64,000 nt of DNA, from contig OU342804.1 in the NCBI GenBank assembly GCA_910591455.2, forward strand, positions 15,295,133 through 15,359,132. The letters are read 5' to 3'. Position 1 is the stretch's first letter. Each line of letters starts with the position of its first letter. Below the pieces are notes generated by a model that worked only from the letters and a program-made list of their open reading frames with translations, did no database searches and had not been told where the DNA came from. The stretch comes from Pholis gunnellus (Eukaryota; Chordata; Actinopteri; Perciformes; Pholidae). The translations under genes were made by a program, and so were the position numbers. Below are positions 33,506-46,147 of the stretch, piece by piece.

Positions 33506-35052
33506 AGATGCTTTGCCTCATAGTTTATGTTTGTATATTTTAAATTCTTATGCAAAATGTTTGATAGGCTTCATGTTCTATAAGCCAAAGTATAGAAAAA
33601 CCTACCTCACCCTAATGCCCTAAATATAGCATCGCTGTCCCCCAACCATTTCTTTGTTAATCTACCCTCCTACTATATGCCTTTTCTCATATACATTCTT
33701 CATGGCAGGGACACACCCGTGGATATGTATCCATGAATCGTACAGTGCTACACACTGAGATCAGCCCAAGTGGCTAGTTATTCTGGCTGACTGAATGAAC
33801 AGTGACAGTCAACAAGGCTTGTGACTTAGAGCAGGGAACTGTTCACTCTAACTCTTCTGGTAAGTCCAGTGCTTGAGTTAAGGTTAAACCACGATAGGGC
33901 GAAGCCTGGGAGATATATCTTTTAATTCTGTTCACAGAGCTGGAGTTACAACCGAAATGCATGCAAAGTAAGAGAGGCCAGAGCAGTTATGAATATACCA
34001 CAAACAAGTGACAGAGAATGAATCCTTGAGAATATTATAACTAAATAAACAGTTTGTAGACAGTAAACAAAACAAACTAAAATGTGTGAAATAACACAAT
34101 AAATCACTTCTTGATTCAGTGGGTTTGCTGTTTGTTGAGTAGCAGAAGCATCATACAAACGTTGTAAAGGACTTTACTATTAATGCTTACTGACAACACT
34201 GCCACCCAGGAAGGCTGAAAAGTCTCTCTCTGATGCAGGCAAATATTGTGTCGGAGTCCCTGTCAGAGTATAATGAAATGGGTATTTATGCAACCATGCA
34301 CACAGTTCAAACTGATGCTAAGCTTGTCGACAGACAGAATCTGTAATCAGTCAACAACTCAGGGCCCTAGGGGACAAGCTGTTCTAATGAAATCAGAGGG
34401 GAAACAGAAAAGCCTCAAAGAATAGAACCCACCAGTTTGCACACATGTTACTACATTTTCAACCTTTTCTTTTTAACAATGTTTGATGAGCACTGACAAG
34501 AATCACAAGAAGCAGCCTTCGTACAGTAAGTCCTTTGAGAGATCTGTGGGGCTTAATAGCGAAACGGAAGAGAGCTATGTTCAGAGAAGCATTTTCGTGG
34601 GGTTTTAGCTTTCATGGCAGGCAAAAAAGGAAATGAACAAAATGCCAACAGCTGAATGCGGAAATGCAGGACAAAGAAGTCTCTTTAACAAACTCTGGCA
34701 TCACACTCCCATCGTCATTACTTGGGGGAGAACTATGAGCTAATTAATCATCCACTATAACAATAAACACCACAGCACAAACTGGCATCCTGCTGACAAT
34801 TACAGGAAAAGTAGATCACAACATTATATGCCATTTGATAGCTGCTGTTACCCAATACACTGTCAATACAGACATAAGACCCCTGACCCTTTCAGAATAA
34901 GGGCCATACATAAATTATCAACATATACTCTGCATGAAGAGCAAAATACCCCCTAAACAACTCTACTACTGCTAAACTTTCCATTATCATTAACGCTCAT
35001 CAGTTGTTTGCTGGCCCTCAGGTGAGTTGATTACAAATGAAAGGATGGAGAT
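33506..35052. other. unique non-coding DNA, no gene seen
   Basis: No coding exon, RNA gene or named repeat. The minus-strand frame 33946-34158 shows no domain. Confidence 0.5.
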
Positions 35053-35080
35053 CACACCCACACCCACACCCACACCCACA
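35053..35080. repeat. (CCCACA)n hexanucleotide repeat
   Basis: Between four and five copies of a CCCACA unit. It resembles but is not the vertebrate telomeric CCCTAA unit. Confidence 0.9.
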
Positions 35081-36784
35081 GAGAGACGAACTAAAGATTA
35101 TAAAGTTTCACATGCAACAAAGTGAGTCCTCAATCGGGTAGGTATCTATGAACGTGTTCGTAGATATTGAAGAAAAAGTCTTTAATGGTATTCTTTGAAA
35201 CTGATTACGTCTCAAAGGGTAATCAAGTTTCATAGCAATTTAACTGCTTTATTGAGACCCTAAGTAATATAATTGACATACCTGCCTCCTAAGCACTGTC
35301 GTGGTAATATCTTGTCAAATGATTATAAGATAACTCTCCAGTTATGCTAACTACATACAGTAGGTGGAAATGGCATTTACTCAGGTGAACCAAAGTGTTT
35401 GAATTTGAAATGGTTTAGTAATTTCTGTTCATTGTGATCTAAGAAAAATGAAACATTATAAAGTTGAATCTGCCGTCTTCAGTGCCTCTCACTGCTCTTT
35501 ATCATTTATATTTCATACAGTTGTAATGAAAATGGGTTTTTCTTGTGGAAATCGTGCTGTGTGATATGAAAGGTTAATATTGTAGAGCCACTGCATGGGC
35601 AACCACTGGAATAGTAATAGTTTTATCTCTTAACCAGATGATTCTGGTCGTTCATGTCCTGACCTCTTAGCAGTAATTGAGACCAAAACGAAAAGTTTTG
35701 CCAAATGTTGCTGAAGACGAGTTACAGACTTTCAGTTTAGCTGCATAACAATACATCCTGGGAATAAGGGTTGCACAAGCAGACACATACTCCAAATATG
35801 TATCATCTTGGGTGCACAGAGTTTAGTACAGGTTCCTGTTTTATACTAATTGTTAAGGGGGAATTCTGTTTTAAAGTCAAATATGAGAGGACATGTTTTG
35901 CTCTATAGCTTTTCACATAATGAAAGCCCCACTGACTAGAGATTGTTTTCCTCAAGGCTGCATTATCTGTCGTTAGTTATATAAATACCCGCGCCTGTAA
36001 CTTTTCCTGTCAGGGTCGCTGATGGACACCAAATTTCCCTTGTCAATTTAAAATTTTTTGCAGCTCAGGCAGTTTTAGAATAAGAAAAACATAGTTTGAA
36101 AAACAATCTTGAGACCTGCCAGGGTAAAAGCCAGACAGCCTGAGTCACCCACCACAGCCAAAATTATACAGCACCTGGCTAGTGAATAGGATCATTTCAT
36201 GCCCCAATAGTGACCAAGTACCATTAAATACACATTATATTATGCATCAAATGTTATTTTTGGAAATTAATGAATAAAGTGTTGGTTGAAACATGCATTG
36301 TGAAACTAGTTTAATAGGTTGCCAAGTGAGAAGGTTATGGTACTGTCGAGAGCTGTAAAGGGGGAGCATTGGATCTACTTAACACATTTCCACAGATAGC
36401 AAGACACTTCAAGCACGCTGACAGGCTGACATGGGTCCTCTTGATAATAGGGATATACTGTCGACAGGGTGTTCCATGGTTGGAAAGTTTATTTCTTTTC
36501 CACTCTGCTGTCAGCAACAGCTATCTATATTTAATATTTAAAATACATGAACCACAACCAGATGTCAGAAAAGCAAATTATACGCACAATCTGAATACTT
36601 ATGAGCACATTTTTCAGTGACAGTTTTATTATGTGGGCTGGTCTTTCTTCACTCATTGGAAAACTGACATTAAAGTGACCAATGTTTCGATACAAACGAT
36701 GGATCACATGACTACTTACATGTGAAAGGGGGCACTCGCAGTGACAAACCCACAGACTAGTAAGACCTCATTTTTTGTTAGTAT
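35081..36784. other. AT-rich non-coding DNA, no gene seen
   Basis: Unique, AT-rich. The overlapping short frames at 36335-36517 (minus) and 36369-36620 (plus) are mutual shadows without motifs. Confidence 0.5.
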
Positions 36785-37045
36785 GGCCTGCAACTTTTAC
36801 TGTCAAGACACTCATAGCAACATTTTCGACTGCAGCAGGCAACAGTTTTCAGAAAACTGAATAAAAAAAAGATGACCTGCTCATCAGCAAACTGCACACA
36901 GACAAAGTTGGTGGTTAGCTCATGAACAATGTGGAGCATTTAGCAGCTAAAGAGCCAGATATTTCCGCCATGAGTTAGGGGAGGCCAAGAATGGAGCTAA
37001 AAGAGGGAATATTGGACATATATTCCCCAGATGGCCAGAAACATG
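36785..37045. repeat. dispersed teleost repeat, 'agcatttagcagctaaagag' family
   Basis: The words 'ggagcatttagcagctaaag', 'gccagatatttcc', 'gagttaggggaggccaagaa' and 'gagctaaaagagggaatatt' run in the same order as in a fish repeat I remember (with '..gagcatttagcagctaaagagccagatatttccctcagg' and 'gagctaaaagagagtgaatattgga'). The class is not known to me. No coding content. Confidence 0.6.
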
Positions 37046-39174
37046 ACAAAATGAAATCAGTTTGGCAGATTTAACCCAAATTTGTTTTGAAAATATTTTT
37101 TGGAATGCAAACATCTATTCTTTTTTTGAGAGAGGATGAAGTCTAAAGGTGTGTTCAGAGAGAACGTGAGGTACATTATAGAGGTTGCACAGTTGTATTC
37201 AAAGTTAATGGAGAGAATCGTGAGAAAAGATGCAAACATTGAAAACTGGGTGCATTTATGAAACTAGCATTCTTCATAAATGTGTGAAAAAGAACAGGAT
37301 ACTGGAGGGAAATAATCCTGGTGGGTTCTGAGGTCAATGAAGTGGTTCTAAACAAAGACACACTGTCGGTACATTGCTGGCTACCTCACAACCACATTTG
37401 TCAGAATTATTTTTAAGTGAAATGATAAGTTTACCTTCTTTACTGCTTTCTTTAGTGGACGTGGCTAGCTAGATACACAGTTGAATAAACACAGACTGCA
37501 CTAACAGTTCAGAGGTAAATTGACAAATTTAGGGAAGAGTGAAAGAAAGAAAGAAAACACAGGGTATTTGAGGTTCTTTATATTTTTTTAAATGATTGTT
37601 TAAAAGGTCTGTCTTGTTGGTCTTGATTTAAGTTGTGCCTTATCTGAAAATGATCCCTGGTGGCTTATTCATGTCATAGTTGCAGATAATGTTGCGAATT
37701 GTGGTTTTCCTCAGAGAGATTTTCATTCTTGCACAGAATAGAACAAATGGCACATTGAGAAAAAAGATAAGCCTCAGCTACTGTATATATTTCATGAGGA
37801 TTTTTTTTTGTTGTCAAAATGTCTCGTCTGTTGTGTTTCTTTGTGAGTTGGGAGTTTTCATATCTGCGCATGCATTATATCAGGCTTTGCTCACTGTCAA
37901 TCTTCACACTCCCACAGGAAAAAGTTTACAACCCTACAATGCGATTTCTGTAAAGGTTGTTTTTATTAGCAAACAATTTCAACAACAATGTAAATGAATA
38001 AGTATGTCATGCATTAGCAAGTGGAGTCAATTCAACTTGATATGACATGAATAGCAGTAAATTGCCTTAAACACAGCACCAGAGATGAACCTTCAAAGAA
38101 ATGAAAAATAACTCTTTTGTGTGTGTGGAAGCCTGATTCAAACACACAATGTGCAGGGCTTTTAGACGCGAGTACAGATGGCAGACTTAATAGAGTACAC
38201 ACCTGAGAAAAGCCTATTAGTGATACAGCGTGGTGATTGGGTTTTGCTTTAAGAGCCTTTTCCTGGTTTGTCCCCAGGGTGTGCTGCCACACTGTGTTGG
38301 TATCTAGGCTCAGAGAGAACAGGAAACAGGAACAGCTGCTGCCACTGCTTTCCTCTTGGTCCGGACCAAGCTGTCCTCATTCTATCTATCTGTCTTTATG
38401 TGACTTTGTTTCTATCGGCTGGATGTCTTCCGCTCTCCCTGTCAATTCCGCACATCTCTGATAAAGCAAGCAAGAATACACAGGAGCAGTCTTGACAAAG
38501 GCACTTCATTTTTTGGTACATGCCAGCATATTGTATTAAGGTAATGCAACATAATTTGTGTTACTTAAGAAATACAATGTATGCCTAGAATGACTCAAAC
38601 TACACAAACTGATGGATATAAGAAACCTTGTTCACTTCCTTTAGTTTAAGCTAACATTTACTTGATCATGTTGAGAAACAAAAAGGGCAGGATGTTAAAG
38701 GTTTGTGTAAACTTTGTCAACACAAAAGAGTGTATTTGACACACCAAATCTGAGAAGTTTCGCCTTCCTCTCCTAATTCTATCCTGGTCTATCTATGTCG
38801 CTTCGTTGGACATGTGAGTTGGCCCCAGTTGTCTGACTGATGTGTTATTCTGGACAGGGAGCTCTGCTGTGCTCGTATTCTGTCTTCAGACACAGTGGGG
38901 ACTCCTCAGCTAGTTGCCAGTACTCGGGCCTCTGGGACGGTATTGTCCAGATGCTTCTCTCCCAAACCAGGAGATTTCTCTGCCAGAGGGAACTCGCTGC
39001 TCTAATTCTACATCGCTATATGTGCCATCATGCATGTGTATGCGTACTCTGTACAAATCAAGATGTATATTCTCAAAAATGTGGTGAGGTCCTTTTCTTT
39101 TGAATGTTATACAGCATTCCAATGAAAATTGAAATATGTAATAGATTTCACCACAATACATCTCATCTGATTAC
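37046..39174. other. non-coding DNA, no gene seen
   Basis: No recognisable exon or RNA gene. A short GAAA run lies at 37541-37557. Frames at 37680-37997, 38237-38495 and 38840-39161 lack motifs and overlap frames on the other strand. Confidence 0.5.
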
Positions 39175-39335
39175 TAGTGCTGGGTATTATTCAAAATACA
39201 GTGCTGATACTATACGTGAGGGTTGTTTTATACCCCATAAGTGTTTTTTACTAAAAAGTTCAGTTTTGCATTCAACAAAAGCAGAACTCAGTGACAGCGC
39301 AATTGCATTTCGGGTCAGGACTACTTTATGAGACC
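39175..39335. repeat. possible 'gtgctgggtatt' repeat remnant
   Basis: Begins 'ctagtgctgggtattattca' and continues with 'gctgatactatacg', resembling the fish element that opens 'tagtgctgggtattgattcaaaa...gatacgatacc'. Short and degraded. Confidence 0.4.
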
Positions 39336-40163
39336 TTGCAGCTATTGTATGTTCATTATATTCTATTTGGTCCTTTATCTCATCTCTCTACCTCTTTTTC
39401 AGTCCATTTCCTGCCCTCTCCCTCTCTGTTGCTTTTATTGACAAAAGCCCCATGGTGGTTTTAACATTATTGAAGCAGTTGTACAAGCTATAATCTCTGA
39501 CTTGGGGCTGTCATTATCCATCAGAGGAGACACTCTGTCCCTTCCAATTTCCTCTCTGCATCCATCTCTCCCTTTCGCACCTAGACTTTGAATTCACCCT
39601 TTGCCTCAGTCTGTTTCATAAATATTCAGCAGGCCAACCAGTAATTTACACACCCAATCTGCCACTCCCCATCATTTCTACACCTGGACACATGGACGGT
39701 GACATTCCTCTCTGTCCTAATCTGCTTTAATGTCCTCTTCCTCTACTCCACTCTTATCTTCTTTCTACTTCTTGCATCTCCTGTCACTTCTACTCCCCTC
39801 ACACAATGCATCCCATCTAACTTTGTCCCTAAAACAACCATAGCATTCTTTGCTTTAGGGCAACGTGTCAGGAACTAACACAAGTAAAATGTTGAGCTTA
39901 AAGGCCATGTGTCAAGGTTCTTGACCTTTGAAAAAGCCGTTTAACAAAAAAGTTGCCAGTAGTAGGTACAACCTATACTGGTTATATCTGGAGCTTTCAA
40001 TCACATTTCATTGCCTTTCTCAGCAGATGGCAATGCTTAGACTTAATAGAGATGGTTTAGTTCTTACGGTGTTGTTTTACCATTCTGTCAGTCAAATGTT
40101 GTTCTACCATTTACTGTCTGTGTGACAAAAAGTACACTTTATCTATCTTTACCGCAAGGATAG
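39336..40163. other. pyrimidine-rich unique DNA, no gene seen
   Basis: From 39360 to 39850 the plus strand is rich in CT and poor in G, without a simple repeat. It could be conserved non-coding DNA or merely skewed sequence. No exon recognised. Confidence 0.45.
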
Positions 40164-40370
40164 TTGAGCTGTGGCTCAGCTTGTAGCAGGTTGTCCACTT
40201 AAATCGCACGGCTGGCAGAATGCTGAAGAGTTCTTGAACCTAAATTGCTCTCGGTGGTTAAGCCAGTGCTCTACATGGCAGATTGCTTGTGTGTGGACAT
40301 GGGTGTGTGAATGGATGAATATATAATGATAAAGTGTTTTGGATAAAAGCACTGTAGTCCATTTACTATG
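40164..40370 (+). mobile_element. tRNA-derived SINE, nearly full length
   Basis: Opens with a tRNA-like head, 'gagctgtggctcagcttgta' (A-box-like TGGCTCAG). The body follows with 'ttcttgaacctaaattgctc' and 'gtgtgtgaatggatgaatat', and the 3' end with 'aaagtgttttggataaaagc' and 'gtccatttac'. The B box (about 40200) is degraded. The order 'tgaaccccaaattgctccc', 'tgtgtgaatg', 'aaagcactttgag', 'gtccatttacc' is that of a widespread acanthomorph SINE. A second, 5'-truncated member lies at 56172-56387. Confidence 0.8.
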
Positions 40371-41884
40371 GCAGTAAAAATAAACTTAAAATGCATTTTT
40401 CATTGCAGGAAGTAGTGTATCCTTGATGTAGTGCGGTGGAAAGTTGGGGAAGTTGGGGTTGCGGATGGGTAGCCTATTTAAAAAATCCGTTTTGCAAATG
40501 CTTTATGAGGAAGGAAATGAACCTGAGGTTATTTAAAGCTCAAAGATGTGTTTTGGTGAATAAGACTAAATGTAAATTCCGAACGTCCTGAACCATATTC
40601 ATGCTATATTACCAAGTGCATATTAGGATTTTATAAACATTGGTATTGAATATAATGCAGGGGTTTTGCAGAATCGTCCAATACTGACTTCAAATTTGGT
40701 AGGTTACATAAGATTTTGCGATGCTAAGCTAAGAAAATATGAAAAATGTTGGTGTGAAATGGACATCATTGGTATCTTCCATCGTCAAAATCCAATTAAG
40801 GAAAATTGTTTTGTGGTCATTGGAGATGGCCATATTCAACTATTTCTAAAGCGTAAGATAAGCAAAATCCAAGATCATGTGCATGATTTGTCAGCCACTA
40901 ACATTTGTGTCAACTATTTGCCCCGGTGAAAAATCAATAACACAACAGTGTATCAAGAAGACAAATGACCACCGCTGTTCAACCACTTTTTTTTCATAAG
41001 GCAATGCAAACCCTGAATGGATAATGTGCACTGTGCCGGACAACAATATATCTGGCATGATTGACACCAGAGAGAAAGAACTTGGGCTGTGTAACACCTG
41101 CGTGATGACAACTGCTTTATGAAATCTGTCAGATTTAAGTTACACTAGAAAAGGATTGCTTAATCAGACATTTTCTTTACATTATCTGTTGCTTGATTAC
41201 TTTCTACACTAAACCACACATTTAAAATGTGTTTAAAGTGAAAATTCATGAAATCTTTGCACACTACAGTGTATTTTCTTCACTCTTAAAAGTAATCAAA
41301 CAGCTGTTTGTAATTTCATATTAATGCCTTGCTATTTCGATCCTGCTTAAGCAGTATCCTGTACTTTATGCTGTTAACACATATATAAATCATGTTGAGA
41401 GGCAATCCAAAACTGCACATGTGGAAGTGCTGAAAACAGTACGGTGGACGGCTGCGACTGGAGGCTCGATACATTTACAACAGTCTCCTGGTGTAGAAGT
41501 GAACAAAATCAGGGAATGGGCAGAAAGAGGAAAACCAGAGTGAAACATGGAGGAAGGGAGAGAAAGGGAGAGAGATAAATAGACAAGAGAGTTGAGAAAA
41601 GGATGGAAAAAGCTATGGGGGCGAGAGGAGCATGGTTGGAGAACACTGTATAATCAGTTTTGTTGGTCTTCATGTTTTGGTGTGTTGTTTGGTCTGCTGG
41701 TCACAGGCAAGACATTTGCACTCTGTGTCTCACACATAAATCATGTCACATGGCTGAACGAACAGACACTGCCTGAATTTTAGCTCCAACAAATCCCTGC
41801 TACGTGTGGCCAACCCTGCTTTTACACATACACACAGAGTATACAGAGCGTAGTATTCAGTATCTGCATACACATTATATGTCA
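40371..41884. other. non-coding DNA, no gene seen
   Basis: No recognised exon. The plus frame 40666-40929 (87 codons) has no family features. GA-rich sequence lies at 41515-41635. Confidence 0.5.
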
Positions 41885-42215
41885 GCCTGGTCTCCTCAAA
41901 AATATTTTCCCATAAAAACTAAGCTGCTCAATGTTTTGAGAGAAAAGTATTTTCTCACAAATTAAATCAGTTATTGACAAATCACAAATACATCTAAAAT
42001 CATAGTCCATAGTCGTATCCTGAAACCAAAAGTCAACCACGACTAATTATAATTCACAGCCATAATTTCAATAACGTAACAAATGAAGGCAACATATTTA
42101 AAGCAAAACCATGATGTTTTACTAACTAAATCATGTTGTTGCCTTTATGTTTTGTTTTGTTTCAATTTACAACGTTAGCCCCGTGTTTAAAACTGCGGCC
42201 GTAATCTGGGAGAAA
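41885..42215. repeat. possible dispersed teleost repeat
   Basis: Contains 'cagcctggtctcctcaaaa', 'aaaaccatgatgttttacta', 'tcaatttacaacgttagccc' and 'gtgtttaaaactgcggccgt'. This echoes a fish repeat with 'acaacgttaaccacgtgtttaaaactgc'. The class is unknown and the ends are indistinct. Confidence 0.4.
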
Positions 42216-43824
42216 TTTAATTAAGAACACACTCATGCAGACATAACTCATAAGCTGTATATATGTACATGATCATAATAACACATGCATGTGAACTCAG
42301 AGACACATGAATGCACCCAACCATGTGTCTCAGTGTGAAGGTGTTCCCTTTAATATGCTCAGCAGCTGTCTGACGTGCCACGAAGTCTGAGAGAGAGTCT
42401 CTCTCCGTCCCTGTCTAACTCTCTCCATATCTTTCCCACTGTCCGTCCTCATTCCACATAACTTCCATCTCTTTACATCATGGGCAAACTGCTCCACAAG
42501 ATTTATTTCATTATTTAGAGAGAGACAAGAGTGACGTTGAATTTATAAATTTCCTGTCAGGTTGTGTTTGTTATACGGGGGGGGGGGGGGAGACAAACAA
42601 ATGCCATCGTCACACTCTCCTGGTTTCCGCATTCTTGCGGCCCTCCGTGCTGGAGAGATGATATCTGGCACCGGTTCCATGTGCTGGATCTCTCTCCTTT
42701 TGATGCTTGTACAAACACAGGGGCTGAGACAACTGTCTCCAAATGCTTTGATGCAATTAGCCAACAGAGTGTGAAGCAGAAAACCTTTGTAGCTTTTTAC
42801 ACAGCGCGTGAAAAGCAGTGTCAACACAAAAAGACGTAGAGATCAGTCGACAGGAGCCGAGTCTCTTTGTTGATGCCACTCCATCCCCTGTGTGTCTGTC
42901 GCAGACTGAGAGTGAATCTAACACTCATATAAACTAGGCAAGAGACGGGAGGGACGAGGCAGGCTCTGATGGGAGCTCAGGCGCTCTGTTGTCTGCGGTT
43001 AGTGGAGGGCATGATCACACACAATGAGAGTGCATGGATTTTGGTAGAAACCTTTAAAAATGTTCTATTGAATACACAAGAAAGGTCAGGCAGTGACAGA
43101 CAGATTGATAAAGATAAAACATAAAGAGAGCATCCACACGAGTACTGCTGTTTAAATCCAATTTTGTTCATTTTGACAGAGAACTATGTATGAGACAGTA
43201 TAAAACCATCCTTAAATGTGGTAACTAACTACACTGCTCCTGTAATTATATGATAAAGAAGGTATGGTGTGTATATCAGTAAAACTAGAAAGAGGGGTCT
43301 TCTCTCTGCACGTTCACAGCAGCAGCAGGCAGTCTTAAGAAATAGTAAGCTTATTATCTTTTATTTGAACTATATATTGAATCTGTTGACAGCTTTTCAA
43401 TACAAAAAGATTTAGAAAATACAGCTGATTATTCTATCTAAGATGTAATGGCAAACAATATATCTAGTTTTTGTTTAGAATGTAGCAAAGCACTTTAAGC
43501 CCCTCTGATCTATAGTAAACTAAACAATGCAGAGATGCTGATGAAATTGTTTAGCTTCAAATGATGTGCACATGTTCATGTTAATTACAAAGACAAATAA
43601 TGAACCTTCCACCTGTACCAGGTATTAGGAGGCCATCACATACACTGAATGCCTTTAGTTTCTAACAACAAGATCGGATGCAGGCTTCACTTGAACCTCA
43701 AAGGCATTTGCCCTCTGACAGGCTCATATTAGGTAATGCTACAATAACAGCCTCCTTTCTTCTGGGATTTTCTCCCAATCTGCAACAAGAACATCAGCGA
43801 TGTTGTGTTAAGTGTTGGGCTCAC
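42216..43824. other. non-coding DNA, no gene seen
   Basis: Mixed sequence including a 14-bp poly-G run at 42577-42590. The frames crossing that run (42543-42839, both strands) are artefacts. The interval 42840-43020 is non-repetitive. No gene. Confidence 0.5.
42577..42590. repeat. poly-G tract
   Basis: Fourteen consecutive G on the plus strand. Single-base G runs of this length are prone to sequencing and replication errors, so the exact length should not be trusted. Confidence 0.95.
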
Positions 43825-44055
43825 TCCAAATCAACCAAAAGGTGTTCGATGTTAGAAGTGTTCTGTAAAGGCAGTTAAGTTCTCCCATACCAAATTCAGA
43901 AAAGCATTTAATGAAGCTCACTTTGTGTACACATGCATTGTCACGTTGAAACAGTTAATGGCCTTCACCAAACTGTTGTCACAAAGTTAGAAGCACACTG
44001 TTGTTTTAGTTCCATTAAGAGTTCCCTTAATTGGAGCTAAAGGGCTTTGCTTATA
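43825..44055 (-). pseudogene. Tc1/mariner-type transposase remnant
   Basis: On the plus strand the words 'ccaaaaggtgttcgatg' (about 43835-43851), 'caccaaactgttgtcacaaa' (about 43967-43988) and 'gagttcccttaattggagct' (about 44020-44040) follow in order. They match the reverse complement of a very common fish Tc1-like element. There, 'ggtgttcgatgggg' is antisense to the D-P-N-P-I-E-H segment around the third catalytic position, and 'ccccaaactgttgccacaaag' precedes the second. The copy is heavily mutated and has no open frame. No terminal inverted repeats were found. Confidence 0.7.
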
Positions 44056-45649
44056 TTGGAGTCTGCCTGACATTGTGGCACATCCCTGCTTTTAAAAATG
44101 TCTCATACTGTAAGCTGTCACTGCTAAAATCACCTCCAACTAACCACTGCCACCCCAGTTGACCAAGCTTGATATAAGGTTAATAACTTCAATATAAAAC
44201 ATATAAAACCCCAATGAAATTGTAGCTCCATGACCAGTTGACCCCTCGTCTCTGACGATGGCTGTATAGCTGACTGACTGTTGTTACATAAGTTGAACTC
44301 AGCCTGGCACCGCTGGGACTTCCTTCTCCCGGTTAATTCGCCTGCAAAAAACAGACCAATGCCAGCGGCAATACTGAAGAGTTATAGAGGATGAGAGGGA
44401 GCATGGCAACTCAGATTGAAAGAGAGAATGGAACGGAGTGAAAGTCAGACAGAAGGAGAGAGAGAGAGAAGCAAATGGAGGAAAAAATGAGGAAGGAAAA
44501 AAGCAGACGGTAAGCACAAGTAAGAGGGAGACTGAAAAACAGCAGGGCAAGAGTGTTTGGCGAGCCAATTCCCAGATATCGACACTGCTTTGATTAGTAA
44601 CCGGAGGGGACATTTTAATGAGAGGCATCCTTTAATCAAAGCCCAACATAACACAGCCCACCAAGCCATCTCATGTACAGGAGGGGGTGAATGATTTTTC
44701 TCCTGCAGAAGTCAACGGATGATCCTGCCGCTCTCCTTCAAACTGAGAAGGTAATCGCCTGCAAAAGTAGGATCAAACTTATTGCTTCAGATTAAACCCT
44801 CCTCCATAGGAGCTTAAGGAACTGTGTATTGATGATTTGCTTTGCACATTGGAACAATATGGGGCATTTTATGGTGGGACTATCTCCAATACCTGTGCAG
44901 TGATTGTGTGTGCTTGTGTTTGTTGAAGTCTCCAGGGGGAAAAAAAGAGCCCTCCAACTCTCTAAGAGTGACTTGTTGTTGTTAGAGAGTGGGAGACCAG
45001 GCTGGCAGAGTGAGAGAATACCAGAGGGGAAAGAGAGAAAGAGAAAATGACACAGGTGGAAAAAGAGGTAAGACCTTTAGGGACAAACAGTTTTAGGTGC
45101 GTGAAGTGTACTACGGGCAGAAATGTGTACCGCTGGTCTAGCCAGAGAGGGTTTGTCTCGGTGGTCTCCAGTGCGCTCATTAGGAAGCAGGGACAGCATC
45201 GTAGAACCCCTCCCTTCCCAAGAGATAGAAAGCAACTAATTAGAGGTCTGTCCTCCTCCCTGACACATCCACATCCCCTCTGGAGCACCACATTGAACCA
45301 CTCATTAGTGCAACTCAGCTTACAACGAGGCAGAGTTTATAAGTGGATTGAAGGAGGTTTCAAATACAAATCGTGGAAAAGGTAAGATGCCGTTTAACGT
45401 ATACTTTAATAAAGTTAAACATATCAATGCTAACTTATCTAACGTTCAGGGTTATTTTTGATAATACCAGGCTTATGCAATATTTTGGTTCAAGTACAAT
45501 GCTAATTAACAGTTGAGCTCTCTATGGTTAATTCAGTTAAAGCTCCACTAATTATTGTTTTTATATCAACAAGTAGTATTTGAAAAGCGGTCACTCTTCT
45601 TGTGATATTTCTATGATGACTTTTTAACAAAGATTCTATAATCATCTTT
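44056..45649. other. unique non-coding DNA with GA-rich patches
   Basis: GA-rich sequence at 44390-44540 and 45000-45070 makes artefact frames on both strands. The interval 44560-44780 is non-repetitive and of balanced composition. No exon recognised. Confidence 0.5.
44587..44642. promoter_or_regulatory. inverted pair of TCF/LEF-type motifs
   Basis: 'gctttgatta' (44587-44596) and its exact reverse complement 'taatcaaagc' (44633-44642) are separated by 36 bp. CTTTGAT/ATCAAAG is the core recognised by TCF/LEF factors, and the flanking TTA makes a ten-base perfect inverted repeat. The surrounding 200 bp are non-repetitive. Two such sites facing each other suggest, but do not prove, an enhancer. 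Confidence 0.3.
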
Positions 45650-45870
45650 AATTAAAGGTCCGGCATTTATGTTTGTCAGTTTGATCCAAACTAAATTTAC
45701 AGGTGTGAAACCTCCCATGGACCACAAACCAGACCAAATAGCTAAACCGTGGTCCGATGAAAGGAGATGGTCTCAGTCCCGATCGAATGGAACCATGGTT
45801 CGGTTTGTTTCTAGTGTTAATTATTTTTCTGAGATGGTTGGGACTGTTCCAATTACAGGAAGTTCTGGAC
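45650..45870. repeat. possible MITE-like palindromic element
   Basis: 'acaaaccagacc' (45724-45735) pairs with 'ggttcggtttgt' (45797-45808) at 10 of 12 positions, and 'aaccgtggtccg' and 'aaccatggttcgg' lie inside. 'caggtgtgaaacc' occurs to the left. The vocabulary of 'ggtccgga', 'ggttcggtttg' and 'ggtgtgaaa' is common in hAT-type fish MITEs. Termini and target duplication were not found. Confidence 0.35.
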
Positions 45871-46147
45871 AATTATTGTCATTATAGCTATAAGAGTAGT
45901 GTTGCTTCTTTAAGATATAGCTCAATGAGTGTCTGGTCAGGGCAGACAGGTGTTGTCAAGTGGTAGTAAATATACTGTTTAGATTTCAATTTGTCCATGA
46001 ATAAATGCTGCTGCTCCACAAGACCTAGTGGAAATGACTGTGTCTTGCTTCCCAATCACTGGGTGTGGGTGAAGTGGGTTAGCCCTGAAGTGAGCATCAA
46101 CTTTGTAAAAGAAAGTATTTTCAAACCAATCAATTGCAAGTATAAAG
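45871..46147. other. non-coding DNA, nothing recognised
   Basis: Unique sequence between a possible MITE and a SINE. Confidence 0.4.

Noticed and set aside
42543..42839. Frames of 61-94 codons on both strands
   Set aside because: They depend on reading through a 14-bp poly-G run and overlap each other without motifs.
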